From NCBI RefSeq assembly GCF_019429625.1, contig NZ_JAHXRW010000015.1:16704-80703 (forward strand): DNA of 64,000 bases, in the 5' to 3' direction. The notes under the pieces are model-generated. The model ran no database searches. It had not been told where the DNA came from and saw nothing but the letters and a program-made list of their open reading frames with translations. The position numbers and the translations under genes are program-made. Shown piece by piece: positions 55,718 through 64,000 of this stretch; within the stretch, counting starts at the first letter, position 1; each line of letters starts with the position of its first letter. The DNA comes from Celeribacter sp. PS-C1. Its GTDB lineage: Bacteria; Pseudomonadota; Alphaproteobacteria; Rhodobacterales; Rhodobacteraceae.

Positions 55718-56545
55718 TCAGCTCCAGGCGGGCGGCAATTCCTCGGCCAGCGGCCAGTAGAAATCCGGTGGCATGCCAGCCTCTGCACGCTTTTCCTCGT
55801 TGAAGGGCGCTTTGGTGCCGCCGGGAAAATACCGACGCACGAGGGCGTGGAATTCCTCTTTCGGATCAATTCCCTGACGTCCGCAGAGAAAGTTGAACCA
55901 CTTGGCGCCATAGGCGACATGGCCGACTTCTTCTGCGTAGATCACGTCGAGCGCGGCGACTGTCTCGGGGTCCTTGGCGTTCTGGAAGATTTTGATCATC
56001 CCCGGCGTCACATCGAGTCCGCGCGCTTCGAGCACCATCGGGACCACCGCAAGCCGCCCCATGATGTCCTCCGCTGTGTCCTCGGCGGCGCGCCACATCC
56101 CGGCATGTGCGGGCAGGTCGCCGTAGAAAGACCCCATGGCCTCCAGCCGGTCACAGACCAGATTGAAGTGCTTGCTTTCCTCATCCGCCGATTTCACCCA
56201 ATCGTCGTAAAACCCGAGCGGCATGTCGATATCGGTAAAGCGGGCGACGATATCCCAATGCAAATCCACGGCATTCAGTTCGATATGTGCAATGGCGTGC
56301 AGGATCGCCTTACGGCCTTCGGGGCTTCCGGGTTTGCGTTTCGGCACGTCGCGCGGGCTCAAGAGCTCCGGACGCTCTGGCCGTGCGGGCTGCATCGGCG
56401 GAGTGGCTGTGCCCAGCGGAATCGGTGTTCCGCCTGCGCGGCTTTCCCGCCAAAGTGCTGCGTATTTATGCGATAGGGCGGTCTTTTCACGACCGTTGGC
56501 GGTGCGGAGCACCGCCTCGGCCATTTCAGCAAGCGTCAGGGTCAT
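55718..56545 (-). CDS. DUF455 ferritin-like protein
   Basis: A 275-aa four-helix-bundle protein of the ferritin-like DUF455 family. The metal-binding pattern is visible as HAIAHIELNAVDLHWD, DEESKHFNLVCDRLE and YAEEVGHVAYGAKWF, that is E/ExxH pairs from two helices. It is a possible di-iron oxidase or hydroxylase, related in fold to MiaE. The ATG at 56545 gives a normal length. It lies 10 bases after the peroxiredoxin gene on the same strand, consistent with co-transcription and an oxidative or iron theme. Confidence 0.88.
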   Translation of the reverse strand: MTLTLAEMAEAVLRTANGREKTALSHKYAALWRESRAGGTPIPLGTATPPMQPARPERPELLSPRDVPKRKPGSPEGRKAILHAIAHIELNAVDLHWDIVARFTDIDMPLGFYDDWVKSADEESKHFNLVCDRLEAMGSFYGDLPAHAGMWRAAEDTAEDIMGRLAVVPMVLEARGLDVTPGMIKIFQNAKDPETVAALDVIYAEEVGHVAYGAKWFNFLCGRQGIDPKEEFHALVRRYFPGGTKAPFNEEKRAEAGMPPDFYWPLAEELPPAWS

Positions 56546-56555
56546 TCTGTGCGGC

Positions 56556-57014
56556 TCATGCCTTGGAGGCCTCAAGCACATCTGCGGCGTGGCCGGCGAC
56601 TTTCACCTTGGGCCAGACCTGCGCGATTTTGCCTTCCTCATCAATGAGGTAGGTCGCGCGCGTGATGCCCCAAAAGGTCTTGCCATACATCTTTTTCTCC
56701 GCCCAAACGCCATAGTCCTCACAGACTGTGCCGTTCTCGTCGGACAAAAGCGGAATGCCCAAGTCATGTTTGGCGCAGAAGTTCTCGTGCTTTTTGACCG
56801 AGTCTTTCGAGATGCCGAAGACCGCGACACCTGCCGCCTCAAACTCAGATTTCAACGCGGTGAAATCCAGCGCTTCGGTGGTGCAGCCGGGGGTGTTGTC
56901 TTTCGGATAGAAATAGATAACCACCTTCTGACCTTTGAGATCGGAGAGGGTCACATCGCTGCCGCCGTCGCGGGGCAGGGTGAAGTCGGGGGCTGTGGTG
57001 CCGAGATCAAGCAT
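56556..57014 (-). CDS. bcp: Peroxiredoxin of the BCP/PrxQ group lacking the usual resolving cysteine
   Basis: A 152-aa thiol peroxidase. The active site reads FYPKDNTPGCTTEALDF: the peroxidatic cysteine is present, but the position five residues later that holds the resolving cysteine in many PrxQ proteins is leucine. Another cysteine lies in NFCAKHDLG and one in TVCEDYG, either of which might resolve the sulfenic acid. The GGAGACAAATATG start at 57014 is convincing. It would reduce hydroperoxides in the cytoplasm. It is followed by the DUF455 gene. Confidence 0.92.
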   Translation of the reverse strand: MLDLGTTAPDFTLPRDGGSDVTLSDLKGQKVVIYFYPKDNTPGCTTEALDFTALKSEFEAAGVAVFGISKDSVKKHENFCAKHDLGIPLLSDENGTVCEDYGVWAEKKMYGKTFWGITRATYLIDEEGKIAQVWPKVKVAGHAADVLEASKA

Positions 57015-57148
57015 ATTTGTCTCCTCATATCTGCTGACATAGTGCTTTACGCGTTGCAGAGGCTTTCGGTTTCGTTTTAGGCCGCTTTGCGACAAGATGA
57101 AACCGATCCCGTCAAAGAGCCCATAAAACAGGACGCCAAAGCAGACGC

Positions 57149-60100
57149 ATGAGTGAGCCGACCTCGCAGGACAACGACGATGTGACCGAAGAGGCCGCAA
57201 AGGCGCCTTCGGAGCAGGTCCCTGTGCCGAAATCGGAGTTCAAACCTGTGTCCAGACCGGAGCGCAAAAAGCGCCCGACTCATCACATTATCGGCTTCTG
57301 GACTCTCGCGTTCCTTGTGGCGCTGACGATTTTCGCCGCTCTGGCCGTGCTGGCCTTTACCGGGCGGGAAATCACCTTTCCGGACGCGATCACCACGCGG
57401 ATCGAGCGCAAGATCAACAGCGAGTTGAATGGCCCCGAGGTCTCCATTGGCCAGATCGTCGCCATCGTCGACACCCATTTCGTGCCGCGTGTCACCGCCC
57501 GCAACGTGGGCCTGATCGACGGCACTGGCGCCGAGATTGCCCGGCTCAACGAGCTTCGCGCGGTACTCTCGAAAGAGGCATTGAAAGCCCGCCAGCTTCG
57601 CCCCGATACGCTTCGGCTTTCGGGTGCGCAGATCACCGTGCGGCGCAGTCAGGACGGGGCCTTCGCGCTTGATTTCGGCGGCACGCAGCGGGTGACGGGC
57701 TCGGGCGTCGAAGTGCTTGAGGCTATCGATCGCGCCTTTTCCACCGATCCGCTTTCGGGCATTTCCCGGATCGAGGCGCGCGAGTTGACCGTGTCCCTGG
57801 AAGACGCCAGATCTGGCCGGATCTGGCAGGCGACGGATGCGGGCGTGACTTTGGTCAATACGGATCAGGACATTGATATCACGATGAATTTCGAGATTTT
57901 CAATGGCACGGAAGACCTGGCGGACATCGAGCTTGGTTTTGGTTCGAAGAAGGGCTCACTGGCCTCGTCGATCTCGCTCAATATGGACAATGCGCCCGCA
58001 CGCGATTTCGCGCTGCAAAGCCCGACGCTGTCGTTTCTCTCCGTCGTCGATGCACCCATCTCCGCCGCCATGCGCGCCGAGATCGGGCCGGACGGGCAGT
58101 TGGCGCAATATACCGGATCGCTCGAGATCGAAGCCGGTCAGATCGTCGCCGCCGAGGGGGCCGAACCGCTCGATTTCGAAGGCGCCAAGGGCTATTTCGA
58201 CTACGATCCCGTTGGGAAACGCATCGTTTTCCCCGAGCTGCGGCTCGCGACCGATGCGCTCGACATCATCAGTCAGGGCCAAGTTTTGCTGCGCGATTTC
58301 GAAGGCAGTTGGCCGCAGAGTTTCACCGGGCAATGGCGGATTTCGGAACTGCGTGTGGCGCCGGAGGGGCTGTTCCCGGAGCCTCTGGTTTTCGATCAGG
58401 CGTTGATTGCCGCCAAACTGCGGCTCGATCCTTTCGTGCTCGATTTCGGCCAGATCGATCTGGCGCAGGGCGATCTTTGGCTGCGGGGCAAAGGCCGTGC
58501 GGCGGCAGGGCCGGAGGGCTGGTCCGCCGCGCTTGATCTCTCGGTCGATGAGATGACACAGGCCGAGCTGATGGCGCTCTGGCCGCCCGCCGCCGTCGCC
58601 AAAACACGGAGCTGGATGGCGGAAAACATCTTTGATGCCACCTACCGCGATCTTGACTTGGCTCTGCGGTTCGCGCCGGGACAGCGCCAGCCGACATTGG
58701 CCTTGGATTGGGATTTCGATAACCTTGATATGCGCTACATGACGGCTTTGCCTCCTGTGGCCGATGGGCATGGCTATGGCGCGCTCTTTGGGGCTGCGAT
58801 GACGATGACCATGAACGGCGGCATCATTGAGGCGCCGACTGGCGGGCCGGTCGAGGTGGCGGGCACGTTGCTGCGTATTCCGGATATCTATGTCAAACCT
58901 GCGCGCCTTGAGATCGGATTGAAAACGCAATCCTCGGTCGAGGCGGGGCTGGCGCTTGTCGCCGGACCGCCCTTTAATGCGCTGCGCGAGTCCACCTTTG
59001 GCCCGGACGTGGCTGAGGGACAGGCGGCACTTTCGGGTCAGATCGGCTTTCCGCTGATCCAGAAAGTGATGTTCGAGGACGTAAATTTTCTGTTGAATGG
59101 CACGCTGACGGAACTGTCCACGGATCAACTCATGCCGGGGCAGATGTTGAGCGCGGATCGGCTGGCTCTGACGATGGACCCCTCCGGCTTGTCGATTGCA
59201 GGCGCGGCCAAGATCGGCACGGCGCAGATGTCCGGCCAGTGGCGCAAGAATTTCGGTCCGGAACACAGAGGCCGCTCGGACATGGTGGGCCAAGCGCGGA
59301 TCAATCAGGCGCTGTTGGACACCTTCAACATCGCGCTGCCAGATGGCATGGTCACGGGCGAGACCGAGGGGGCGCTCACGGTCGCGCTCAGAAAAGGCCA
59401 ACCGCCCGCCTTCGAAGTCACTTCCGATCTCTCCGGCCTGCGCCTGTCGTTTGCGCCGGTGGGCTACGGCAAACCGGCTGGCACGCGTGGGCAATTGACG
59501 CTCAAGGGCACGGCGGGGCCACAGCCGGAGATCACCGCATTTGAATTGTCGGGCGCGGGGCTTTCGGCGCGCGAGGGGCGGGTGGAGATCGCGCCGGGCG
59601 GACAATTCGAGCGGCTGAGCTTTGGCCGCGTCACCTTGGGCGATTGGTTCGACGTGCCTCTGGCCATCGTCGGGCAGGGCGCGGGGCAACCCGTTAAAGT
59701 CGAGATCTCCGGCGGGCGGCTCAATCTTGCGCGGGCGACCTTTGGCGGCTCGGGTGGCGGTGGCAACACGGGGGCCGTGCCTATCGAGGTGCAACTTGAT
59801 CAGCTGATCATCAGCGAGGGGCTGGCGCTTGATGGGTTCTCGGCGCGGCTGTCCTCGGGCGCGGGCGTGACCGGATCGTTCAGCGGACGGCTCAATGGCA
59901 CGGGTGCTCTGACCGGCACGATCCGACCGGGAGTGCATGGCCCGACCATCACCGCCACGTCGCAGGACGCGGGCGCGGTGGTCTCCGCCACCGGTGTGTT
60001 GGAGCGCGCCTCTGGCGGGGTGTTAAACTTTGGCCTGACGGCGCTTCCTGAGGAGGGCAGCTACGACGGTCGAGTCACCATCGAGGACATTCGCGTGCAA

Positions 60101-60514
60101 TCCGCACCCTCTCTGGCGGAGCTTTTGTCGGCGATTTCCGTGGTGGGCCTGATTGAACAGATGACCGGGGGCGGCGGCATCCTTTTCACCCATGCGCAAA
60201 GCGATTTCACTCTGCGCCCCGGACGGCTGACCGTCAAAGGCGCGACTGCCGAGGGGCCGTCCCTTGGCATTACCATCGAAGGGCTCTATGACACCTCGGC
60301 TAAGACCGTGGACATGCAGGGTGTGGTGTCGCCAATCTATTTCGTCAATGCGTTGGGCCAGATCGTGTCGCGCCGCGGCGAGGGATTGTTCGGGTTCACC
60401 TACACGCTGACCGGCGCGGCCAAGGAACCGTCCGTGGGCGTCAACCCGCTATCGCTGCTCACGCCCGGCGCGCTGCGCGATATTTTTCGCAAGAAACCGG
60501 CGGGCGATCAGTAA
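57149..60514 (+). CDS. AsmA/YhdP-like giant envelope protein (DUF3971 type)
   Basis: A 1,121-aa protein. The disordered basic cytoplasmic N-terminus is followed by one membrane helix (IGFWTLAFLVALTIFAALAV near 48-70) and about 1,000 residues of repetitive beta-strand periplasmic sequence. The C-terminal AsmA-like part contains GVVSPIYFVNALGQIVSRRG and ends near the anchor. AsmA-family proteins span the periplasm as lipid-transporting grooves between inner and outer membranes. It lies 24 bases before queA on the same strand. Confidence 0.85.
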   Translation: MSEPTSQDNDDVTEEAAKAPSEQVPVPKSEFKPVSRPERKKRPTHHIIGFWTLAFLVALTIFAALAVLAFTGREITFPDAITTRIERKINSELNGPEVSIGQIVAIVDTHFVPRVTARNVGLIDGTGAEIARLNELRAVLSKEALKARQLRPDTLRLSGAQITVRRSQDGAFALDFGGTQRVTGSGVEVLEAIDRAFSTDPLSGISRIEARELTVSLEDARSGRIWQATDAGVTLVNTDQDIDITMNFEIFNGTEDLADIELGFGSKKGSLASSISLNMDNAPARDFALQSPTLSFLSVVDAPISAAMRAEIGPDGQLAQYTGSLEIEAGQIVAAEGAEPLDFEGAKGYFDYDPVGKRIVFPELRLATDALDIISQGQVLLRDFEGSWPQSFTGQWRISELRVAPEGLFPEPLVFDQALIAAKLRLDPFVLDFGQIDLAQGDLWLRGKGRAAAGPEGWSAALDLSVDEMTQAELMALWPPAAVAKTRSWMAENIFDATYRDLDLALRFAPGQRQPTLALDWDFDNLDMRYMTALPPVADGHGYGALFGAAMTMTMNGGIIEAPTGGPVEVAGTLLRIPDIYVKPARLEIGLKTQSSVEAGLALVAGPPFNALRESTFGPDVAEGQAALSGQIGFPLIQKVMFEDVNFLLNGTLTELSTDQLMPGQMLSADRLALTMDPSGLSIAGAAKIGTAQMSGQWRKNFGPEHRGRSDMVGQARINQALLDTFNIALPDGMVTGETEGALTVALRKGQPPAFEVTSDLSGLRLSFAPVGYGKPAGTRGQLTLKGTAGPQPEITAFELSGAGLSAREGRVEIAPGGQFERLSFGRVTLGDWFDVPLAIVGQGAGQPVKVEISGGRLNLARATFGGSGGGGNTGAVPIEVQLDQLIISEGLALDGFSARLSSGAGVTGSFSGRLNGTGALTGTIRPGVHGPTITATSQDAGAVVSATGVLERASGGVLNFGLTALPEEGSYDGRVTIEDIRVQSAPSLAELLSAISVVGLIEQMTGGGGILFTHAQSDFTLRPGRLTVKGATAEGPSLGITIEGLYDTSAKTVDMQGVVSPIYFVNALGQIVSRRGEGLFGFTYTLTGAAKEPSVGVNPLSLLTPGALRDIFRKKPAGDQ

Positions 60515-60538
60515 AACAAGTAAGACCCGAGGCGTCTC

Positions 60539-61600
60539 ATGAAACTTTCCGATTTCGATTTCGACCTGCCTGAGGCGCTGATTGCCACGCGTCCGGCCAA
60601 ACCGCGGTCTTCGGCGCGGCTGTTGGTGGCGACGCCTTCGCGAATTGTGGACGGTCATGTGACTGATCTTTTGGACTGGTTTCAGCCTGGCGACCGTTTG
60701 GTTTTGAATGACACAAAGGTGCTGCCTGCGCGGCTGACTGGCAAGCGCGGCCGCGATACGGCGCAGGGCTATCAGGAAGCAAAGATCGAGGTCACGCTCT
60801 TGGAGCCGCAGGCCGAGGCTGGCCAGTGGAGGGCTCTGATCAAGCCATTGAAAAAGATCAAGGAAGGCGAGGAAGTGCGGTTCTCTGACGATCTTTCCGC
60901 GACCCTGATCGCGAAAGAAGACGGCGAGGCCGTGGTCGCGTTCAACCTCTCTGGCGAGGATTTTGACAAGGCGCTCGCGGAGGCCGGTTCGATGCCGCTG
61001 CCGCCCTACATTGAGGCCAAACGCAAGGCCGATGCGCAGGACAAGGAAGACTACCAAACCGTCTGGGCGCGGAACATGGGCGCCGTCGCAGCCCCCACCG
61101 CGTCTTTACACTTTGATGAGCCTCTGCTGAAAGCTCTGGCTGAAAAAGGTGTCCAGTTTACCTATGTGACGCTGCATGTCGGCGCAGGCACGTTCCTGCC
61201 GGTCAAAGTGGATGATGTCTCCGATCACAAGATGCATTCGGAGTGGGGCGAGGTGTCCGAGGGCGCCGCCGGTGAGATCAATGCGACGAAACAGCAGGGC
61301 GGGCGGGTGATCCCGGTGGGCACCACGGCGCTGCGTCTCATTGAAAGTGCGGCCCCTGCGCCGGGCGCGATCGCTCCCTTTCTCGGAGAGACGGATATTT
61401 TCATCAAACCGGGATATGAGTTCCGTGTGGCGGATGCTTTGATGACCAACTTCCACCTGCCAAAAAGCACACTTTTGATGTTGGTCTCGGCGCTTATGGG
61501 GCGCGAGCGGATGCGGGCAGTCTATGATCATGCCGTTGCCGAGGGTTATCGCTTTTTCTCCTATGGCGATGCGTCTCTGTTGCTGCCGCATGAGGTCTAA
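60539..61600 (+). CDS. queA: tRNA preQ1(34) S-adenosylmethionine ribosyltransferase-isomerase
   Basis: A 353-aa enzyme making epoxyqueuosine at the wobble base of tRNAs with GUN anticodons. It has [19 protein letters not shown] at the N-terminus, [29 protein letters not shown] near residue 220, [17 protein letters not shown] and [16 protein letters not shown] near 300. All of these are typical of QueA. Length is normal. Sits after the AsmA-like gene with short spacing. Confidence 0.96.
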   Translation: MKLSDFDFDLPEALIATRPAKPRSSARLLVATPSRIVDGHVTDLLDWFQPGDRLVLNDTKVLPARLTGKRGRDTAQGYQEAKIEVTLLEPQAEAGQWRALIKPLKKIKEGEEVRFSDDLSATLIAKEDGEAVVAFNLSGEDFDKALAEAGSMPLPPYIEAKRKADAQDKEDYQTVWARNMGAVAAPTASLHFDEPLLKALAEKGVQFTYVTLHVGAGTFLPVKVDDVSDHKMHSEWGEVSEGAAGEINATKQQGGRVIPVGTTALRLIESAAPAPGAIAPFLGETDIFIKPGYEFRVADALMTNFHLPKSTLLMLVSALMGRERMRAVYDHAVAEGYRFFSYGDASLLLPHEV

Positions 61601-61726
61601 GGTCTGAAATCCTCGGTCCATGGCGTTAACCTTAACATCCGCGTGAGACATTCTCTGTAAAAGCGTGCCATCACGGAGGACATCCGTCTGCTTTCCCTCA
61701 CATCCCGAATCCCCTAGGGTCCCGCC

Positions 61727-63028
61727 ATGAATAAAGTGATCTCTTCCTCCGCGCCCCTGCTTTTGGGGATCATGCTCTTGATGATCGGCAACGGCCTGCA
61801 AGGCACGCTTCTGGGTGTGCGCGGCGTGGCTGAAGGGTTCTCCACCTTCGAGATTTCCATCATCATGTCGGCCTATTTCGCAGGCTTCCTCGGGGGCTCT
61901 CAGGCAGCACCGCGCCTCATTCGCCGTGTCGGACACGTGCGGGTCTTTGCCGCGCTGGCCTCGTTCATCTCGGGCGCGCTGATCCTGTTTCCGGTGGTTG
62001 CGAACCCCTGGGTCTGGACTGCGCTGCGGGTGGTTTTGGGGTTCTGTTTCTCGGGCGTTTACGTGACGGCGGAAAGCTGGCTCAACAACTCCACCACCAA
62101 CGAACAACGCGGCAAGGTTCTCTCCGCCTATATGTTGGTACAAACCGTGGGCATCATCGCCGCGCAATGGATTCTGGCCAAAGGCGACCCGTCAGGCTTT
62201 GTGCTCTTCATCATTCCGTCTGTGCTCGTGTCGATTTCCTTTGCGCCGATCCTTCTGTCGATCTCGCCGACGCCGGCTTTCGAAACCTCGAAGCCGCTGA
62301 CACTCGTTGAGTTGTTCCGCATTTCGCCGCTGGGCTGTATCGGCATGTTCCTGATGGGCGGCGTCTTTGCCTCGCAGATGGCCATGGCCGCCGTTTATGG
62401 CGGACAGGCCGGGTTCACGCTTGGCCAAATCTCCGCCTTCGTGGCGGCGATCTATATGGGGGCTCTGTTCTTTCAGCTGCCGATCGGCTGGATTTCGGAC
62501 CGCTCGGACCGGCGCAAGGTGATTTTCGGCGCAGCAGGGGTGGGCGCTTTCGCCTGTGTACTGGGCGCGATTTTCGCGCAGAGTTACGTCTTTGTGCTCG
62601 CTGCGGGCTTTATCGCAGGTGGCATGGCCAGCCCGCTCTATTCCCTGCTCATCGCCCACACCAATGACTATCTGGAACCCGAAGACATGGCCGCCTCTTC
62701 TGGCGGGTTGATTTTTATCAACGGCGTCGGCGCCGTCGGTGGCCCTCTGATCGCGGGTTACATGATGACCGGGATCGGTCCTCAGGGCTATTGGGTGTTC
62801 CAGATTTTCCTTTTGGGCGGTGTGGCGCTTTATGCGCTTTGGCGGATGACGCGGCGCGCGGCGGTGGAGGACACATCCTCCTATGTGGCCGTGATGCCCT
62901 CGACAACCACGGTGGTGGCCGAGCTTGCTCAGGAAGTGGCCAACGACATGGCTGAAGAGGCCGAGGCCCAACATGAGGCCGAAGAGGCCACACGCGATGC
63001 TGTAAATGCGCAACAATTGGAAAAGTGA
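61727..63028 (+). CDS. MFS transporter
   Basis: A 433-aa major-facilitator permease with 12 predicted helices. The loop 2-3 motif reads GGSQAAPRLIRRVGHVRVF and the matching loop 8-9 motif GWISDRSDRRKVIFG. An acidic, Glu/Ala-rich C-terminal tail of about 60 residues is unusual for the family. YVTAESWLNNSTTNEQRGK places it near the YcaD-like group. The substrate is unknown. It has its own promoter region of 126 bases after queA. Confidence 0.87.
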   Translation: MNKVISSSAPLLLGIMLLMIGNGLQGTLLGVRGVAEGFSTFEISIIMSAYFAGFLGGSQAAPRLIRRVGHVRVFAALASFISGALILFPVVANPWVWTALRVVLGFCFSGVYVTAESWLNNSTTNEQRGKVLSAYMLVQTVGIIAAQWILAKGDPSGFVLFIIPSVLVSISFAPILLSISPTPAFETSKPLTLVELFRISPLGCIGMFLMGGVFASQMAMAAVYGGQAGFTLGQISAFVAAIYMGALFFQLPIGWISDRSDRRKVIFGAAGVGAFACVLGAIFAQSYVFVLAAGFIAGGMASPLYSLLIAHTNDYLEPEDMAASSGGLIFINGVGAVGGPLIAGYMMTGIGPQGYWVFQIFLLGGVALYALWRMTRRAAVEDTSSYVAVMPSTTTVVAELAQEVANDMAEEAEAQHEAEEATRDAVNAQQLEK

Positions 63029-63111
63029 CCTGCCGTTAGCGTTAATTAACTTGCGCAGACTTCGGGGCTTTGTAACGCTTCTGTAAAGATTTGCCACAGG
63101 AGCACAGACAG

Positions 63112-63705
63112 ATGGCGCAGACTGCTGAGAAAACCCCCGAGGACATTCTGGCCTTTTGGCTCGATGAGTTGGACCCGTCCCAGTGGTATGTGGCCGACGA
63201 GGCGCTTGATAAGCGGATTCGCGATGAGTTCCTATTCACATGGCAGAAGGCGCAGGAGGGGGCCTATTCACTTTGGCTGACCTATCCGTCGGGGGCCTTG
63301 GCCTACATCATTCTCAATGACCAAATGTCCCGCAACATGTTCCGGGGCGAGGCCAAAGCCTTTGCCTCCGATGCTGTGTCTCTCGCGGCGGCGAAGGCGG
63401 CGGTGGACAAAGGTTGGGATCTGCGGATCGACGCGCCCGCGCGCCAGTTCTTTTACCTGCCGATGATGCATAGCGAAAACCTGTCGGATCAGGAACGCTG
63501 CGTGCGTCTGATCTGTGAGCGTTTGAAAGGCGAGGGCAGTAACCTGCTTCACGCCAAAGCGCATCGCGAGGTCATCCGCATGTTCGGGCGTTTCCCCTAT
63601 CGCAACGCGGCTCTGGCGCGGGCGACCACGCAAAGCGAGGCGCAATTCCTGTCTGATGGGGGCTACGCGGAGATTTTGCGCGGGTTGCAACCCGTCGCGG
63701 CCTAA
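63112..63705 (+). CDS. DUF924 family protein
   Basis: A 197-aa soluble protein of TPR-like helical repeats. The family signatures are ILAFWLDELDPSQWYVADEALD at the N-terminus (partly listed), ALAYIILNDQMSRNMFRG near 70, FFYLPMMHSENLSDQERC near 120 and FGRFPYRNAALAR near 165. The start at 63112 has CACAGGAGC upstream. The function of the family is unknown. Confidence 0.9.
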   Translation: MAQTAEKTPEDILAFWLDELDPSQWYVADEALDKRIRDEFLFTWQKAQEGAYSLWLTYPSGALAYIILNDQMSRNMFRGEAKAFASDAVSLAAAKAAVDKGWDLRIDAPARQFFYLPMMHSENLSDQERCVRLICERLKGEGSNLLHAKAHREVIRMFGRFPYRNAALARATTQSEAQFLSDGGYAEILRGLQPVAA

Positions 63706-63733
63706 GTCCTTCCACACCATTTCTGAGGTATGC

Positions 63734-63767
63734 GCCTCCCGCCCGAGCTATGCATTGGGTGGGAGGC
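63734..63767 (+). terminator. Possible terminator hairpin after the DUF924 gene
   Basis: An 11-bp stem (GCCTCCCGCCC with GGGTGGGAGGC, one G-T pair) encloses a 12-base loop. It has no T tract afterwards, so termination is uncertain. It may mark the boundary before the next transcript. Confidence 0.4.
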
Positions 63768-63822
63768 AGCAATTCATACAGAAGTGAAGAGCTTCATTGC
63801 TCCGATTTTCCAGATAGTTTAG

Positions 63823-64000
<178 letters not shown>

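Overview
The window looks like chromosomal DNA of a marine Rhodobacteraceae (Roseobacter-group) alphaproteobacterium. The reasons are GC-rich coding DNA with strong third-position bias, an alphaproteobacterial LexA box (GTTC-N7-GTTC), the linkage trp-moaC-moeA-lexA-comEC-gltX-gltA, a DUF1127 micro-protein, a bactofilin/M23 pair, TRAP dicarboxylate-type transport and a holin/muramidase cassette of the kind used for gene-transfer-agent release. No rRNA, tRNA, insertion sequence or CRISPR array was seen.

Layout. 1-3.6 kb: end of a Crp/Fnr regulator, a DUF2892 membrane protein, mmsA with a divergent LysR gene, and a CBS protein. 3.8-10.2 kb: coaD, a 52-aa DUF1127 protein, marC, two GAPDH paralogues with a hidden 47-aa membrane protein between them, and transketolase. 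10.5-15.1 kb: a coiled-coil protein plus ZapA, the grxD-bolA iron-sulfur pair, a cysteine-rich protein and purL. 15.3-20 kb: a candidate small RNA, a LysR regulator, an acyltransferase, murI, argC and ccmE. 20.1-22.1 kb: a five-gene muramidase/holin cassette lying between ccmE and ccmF-ccmH. 24.9-33.5 kb: a DUF2087 protein, an enoyl-CoA hydratase, a MarR regulator with twin palindromic operators, gltA, gltX, a frameshifted comEC, and lexA with overlapping SOS boxes in its promoter.

34-48.4 kb: moeA, moaC and trpC are separated from trpD and trpG by about 10.4 kb of oppositely oriented cargo. The cargo holds a secreted metallo-beta-lactamase-fold hydrolase, a P450, a DctB-type kinase, a DctD-like regulator that lacks the GAFTGA loop and the P-loop lysine, and a TRAP transporter with two tandem solute-binding proteins. 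48.7-64 kb: a divergent polysaccharide deacetylase, a DUF2189 protein, a DMT permease, an AT-rich orphan gene broken by an 11-bp tandem duplication, a small unknown, bactofilin plus LytM peptidase, a DUF455 ferritin-like protein, a peroxiredoxin, an AsmA/YhdP-like giant, queA, an MFS permease, a DUF924 protein, and the start of a dihydrolipoyl dehydrogenase.

Most of the window is core metabolism and envelope housekeeping. The least ordinary parts are the cargo inside the trp cluster, the degenerate DctD, the lysis cassette, the broken AT-rich gene and the candidate small RNA at 15.3 kb. All function calls rest on motif recognition by eye, and no database search was run.
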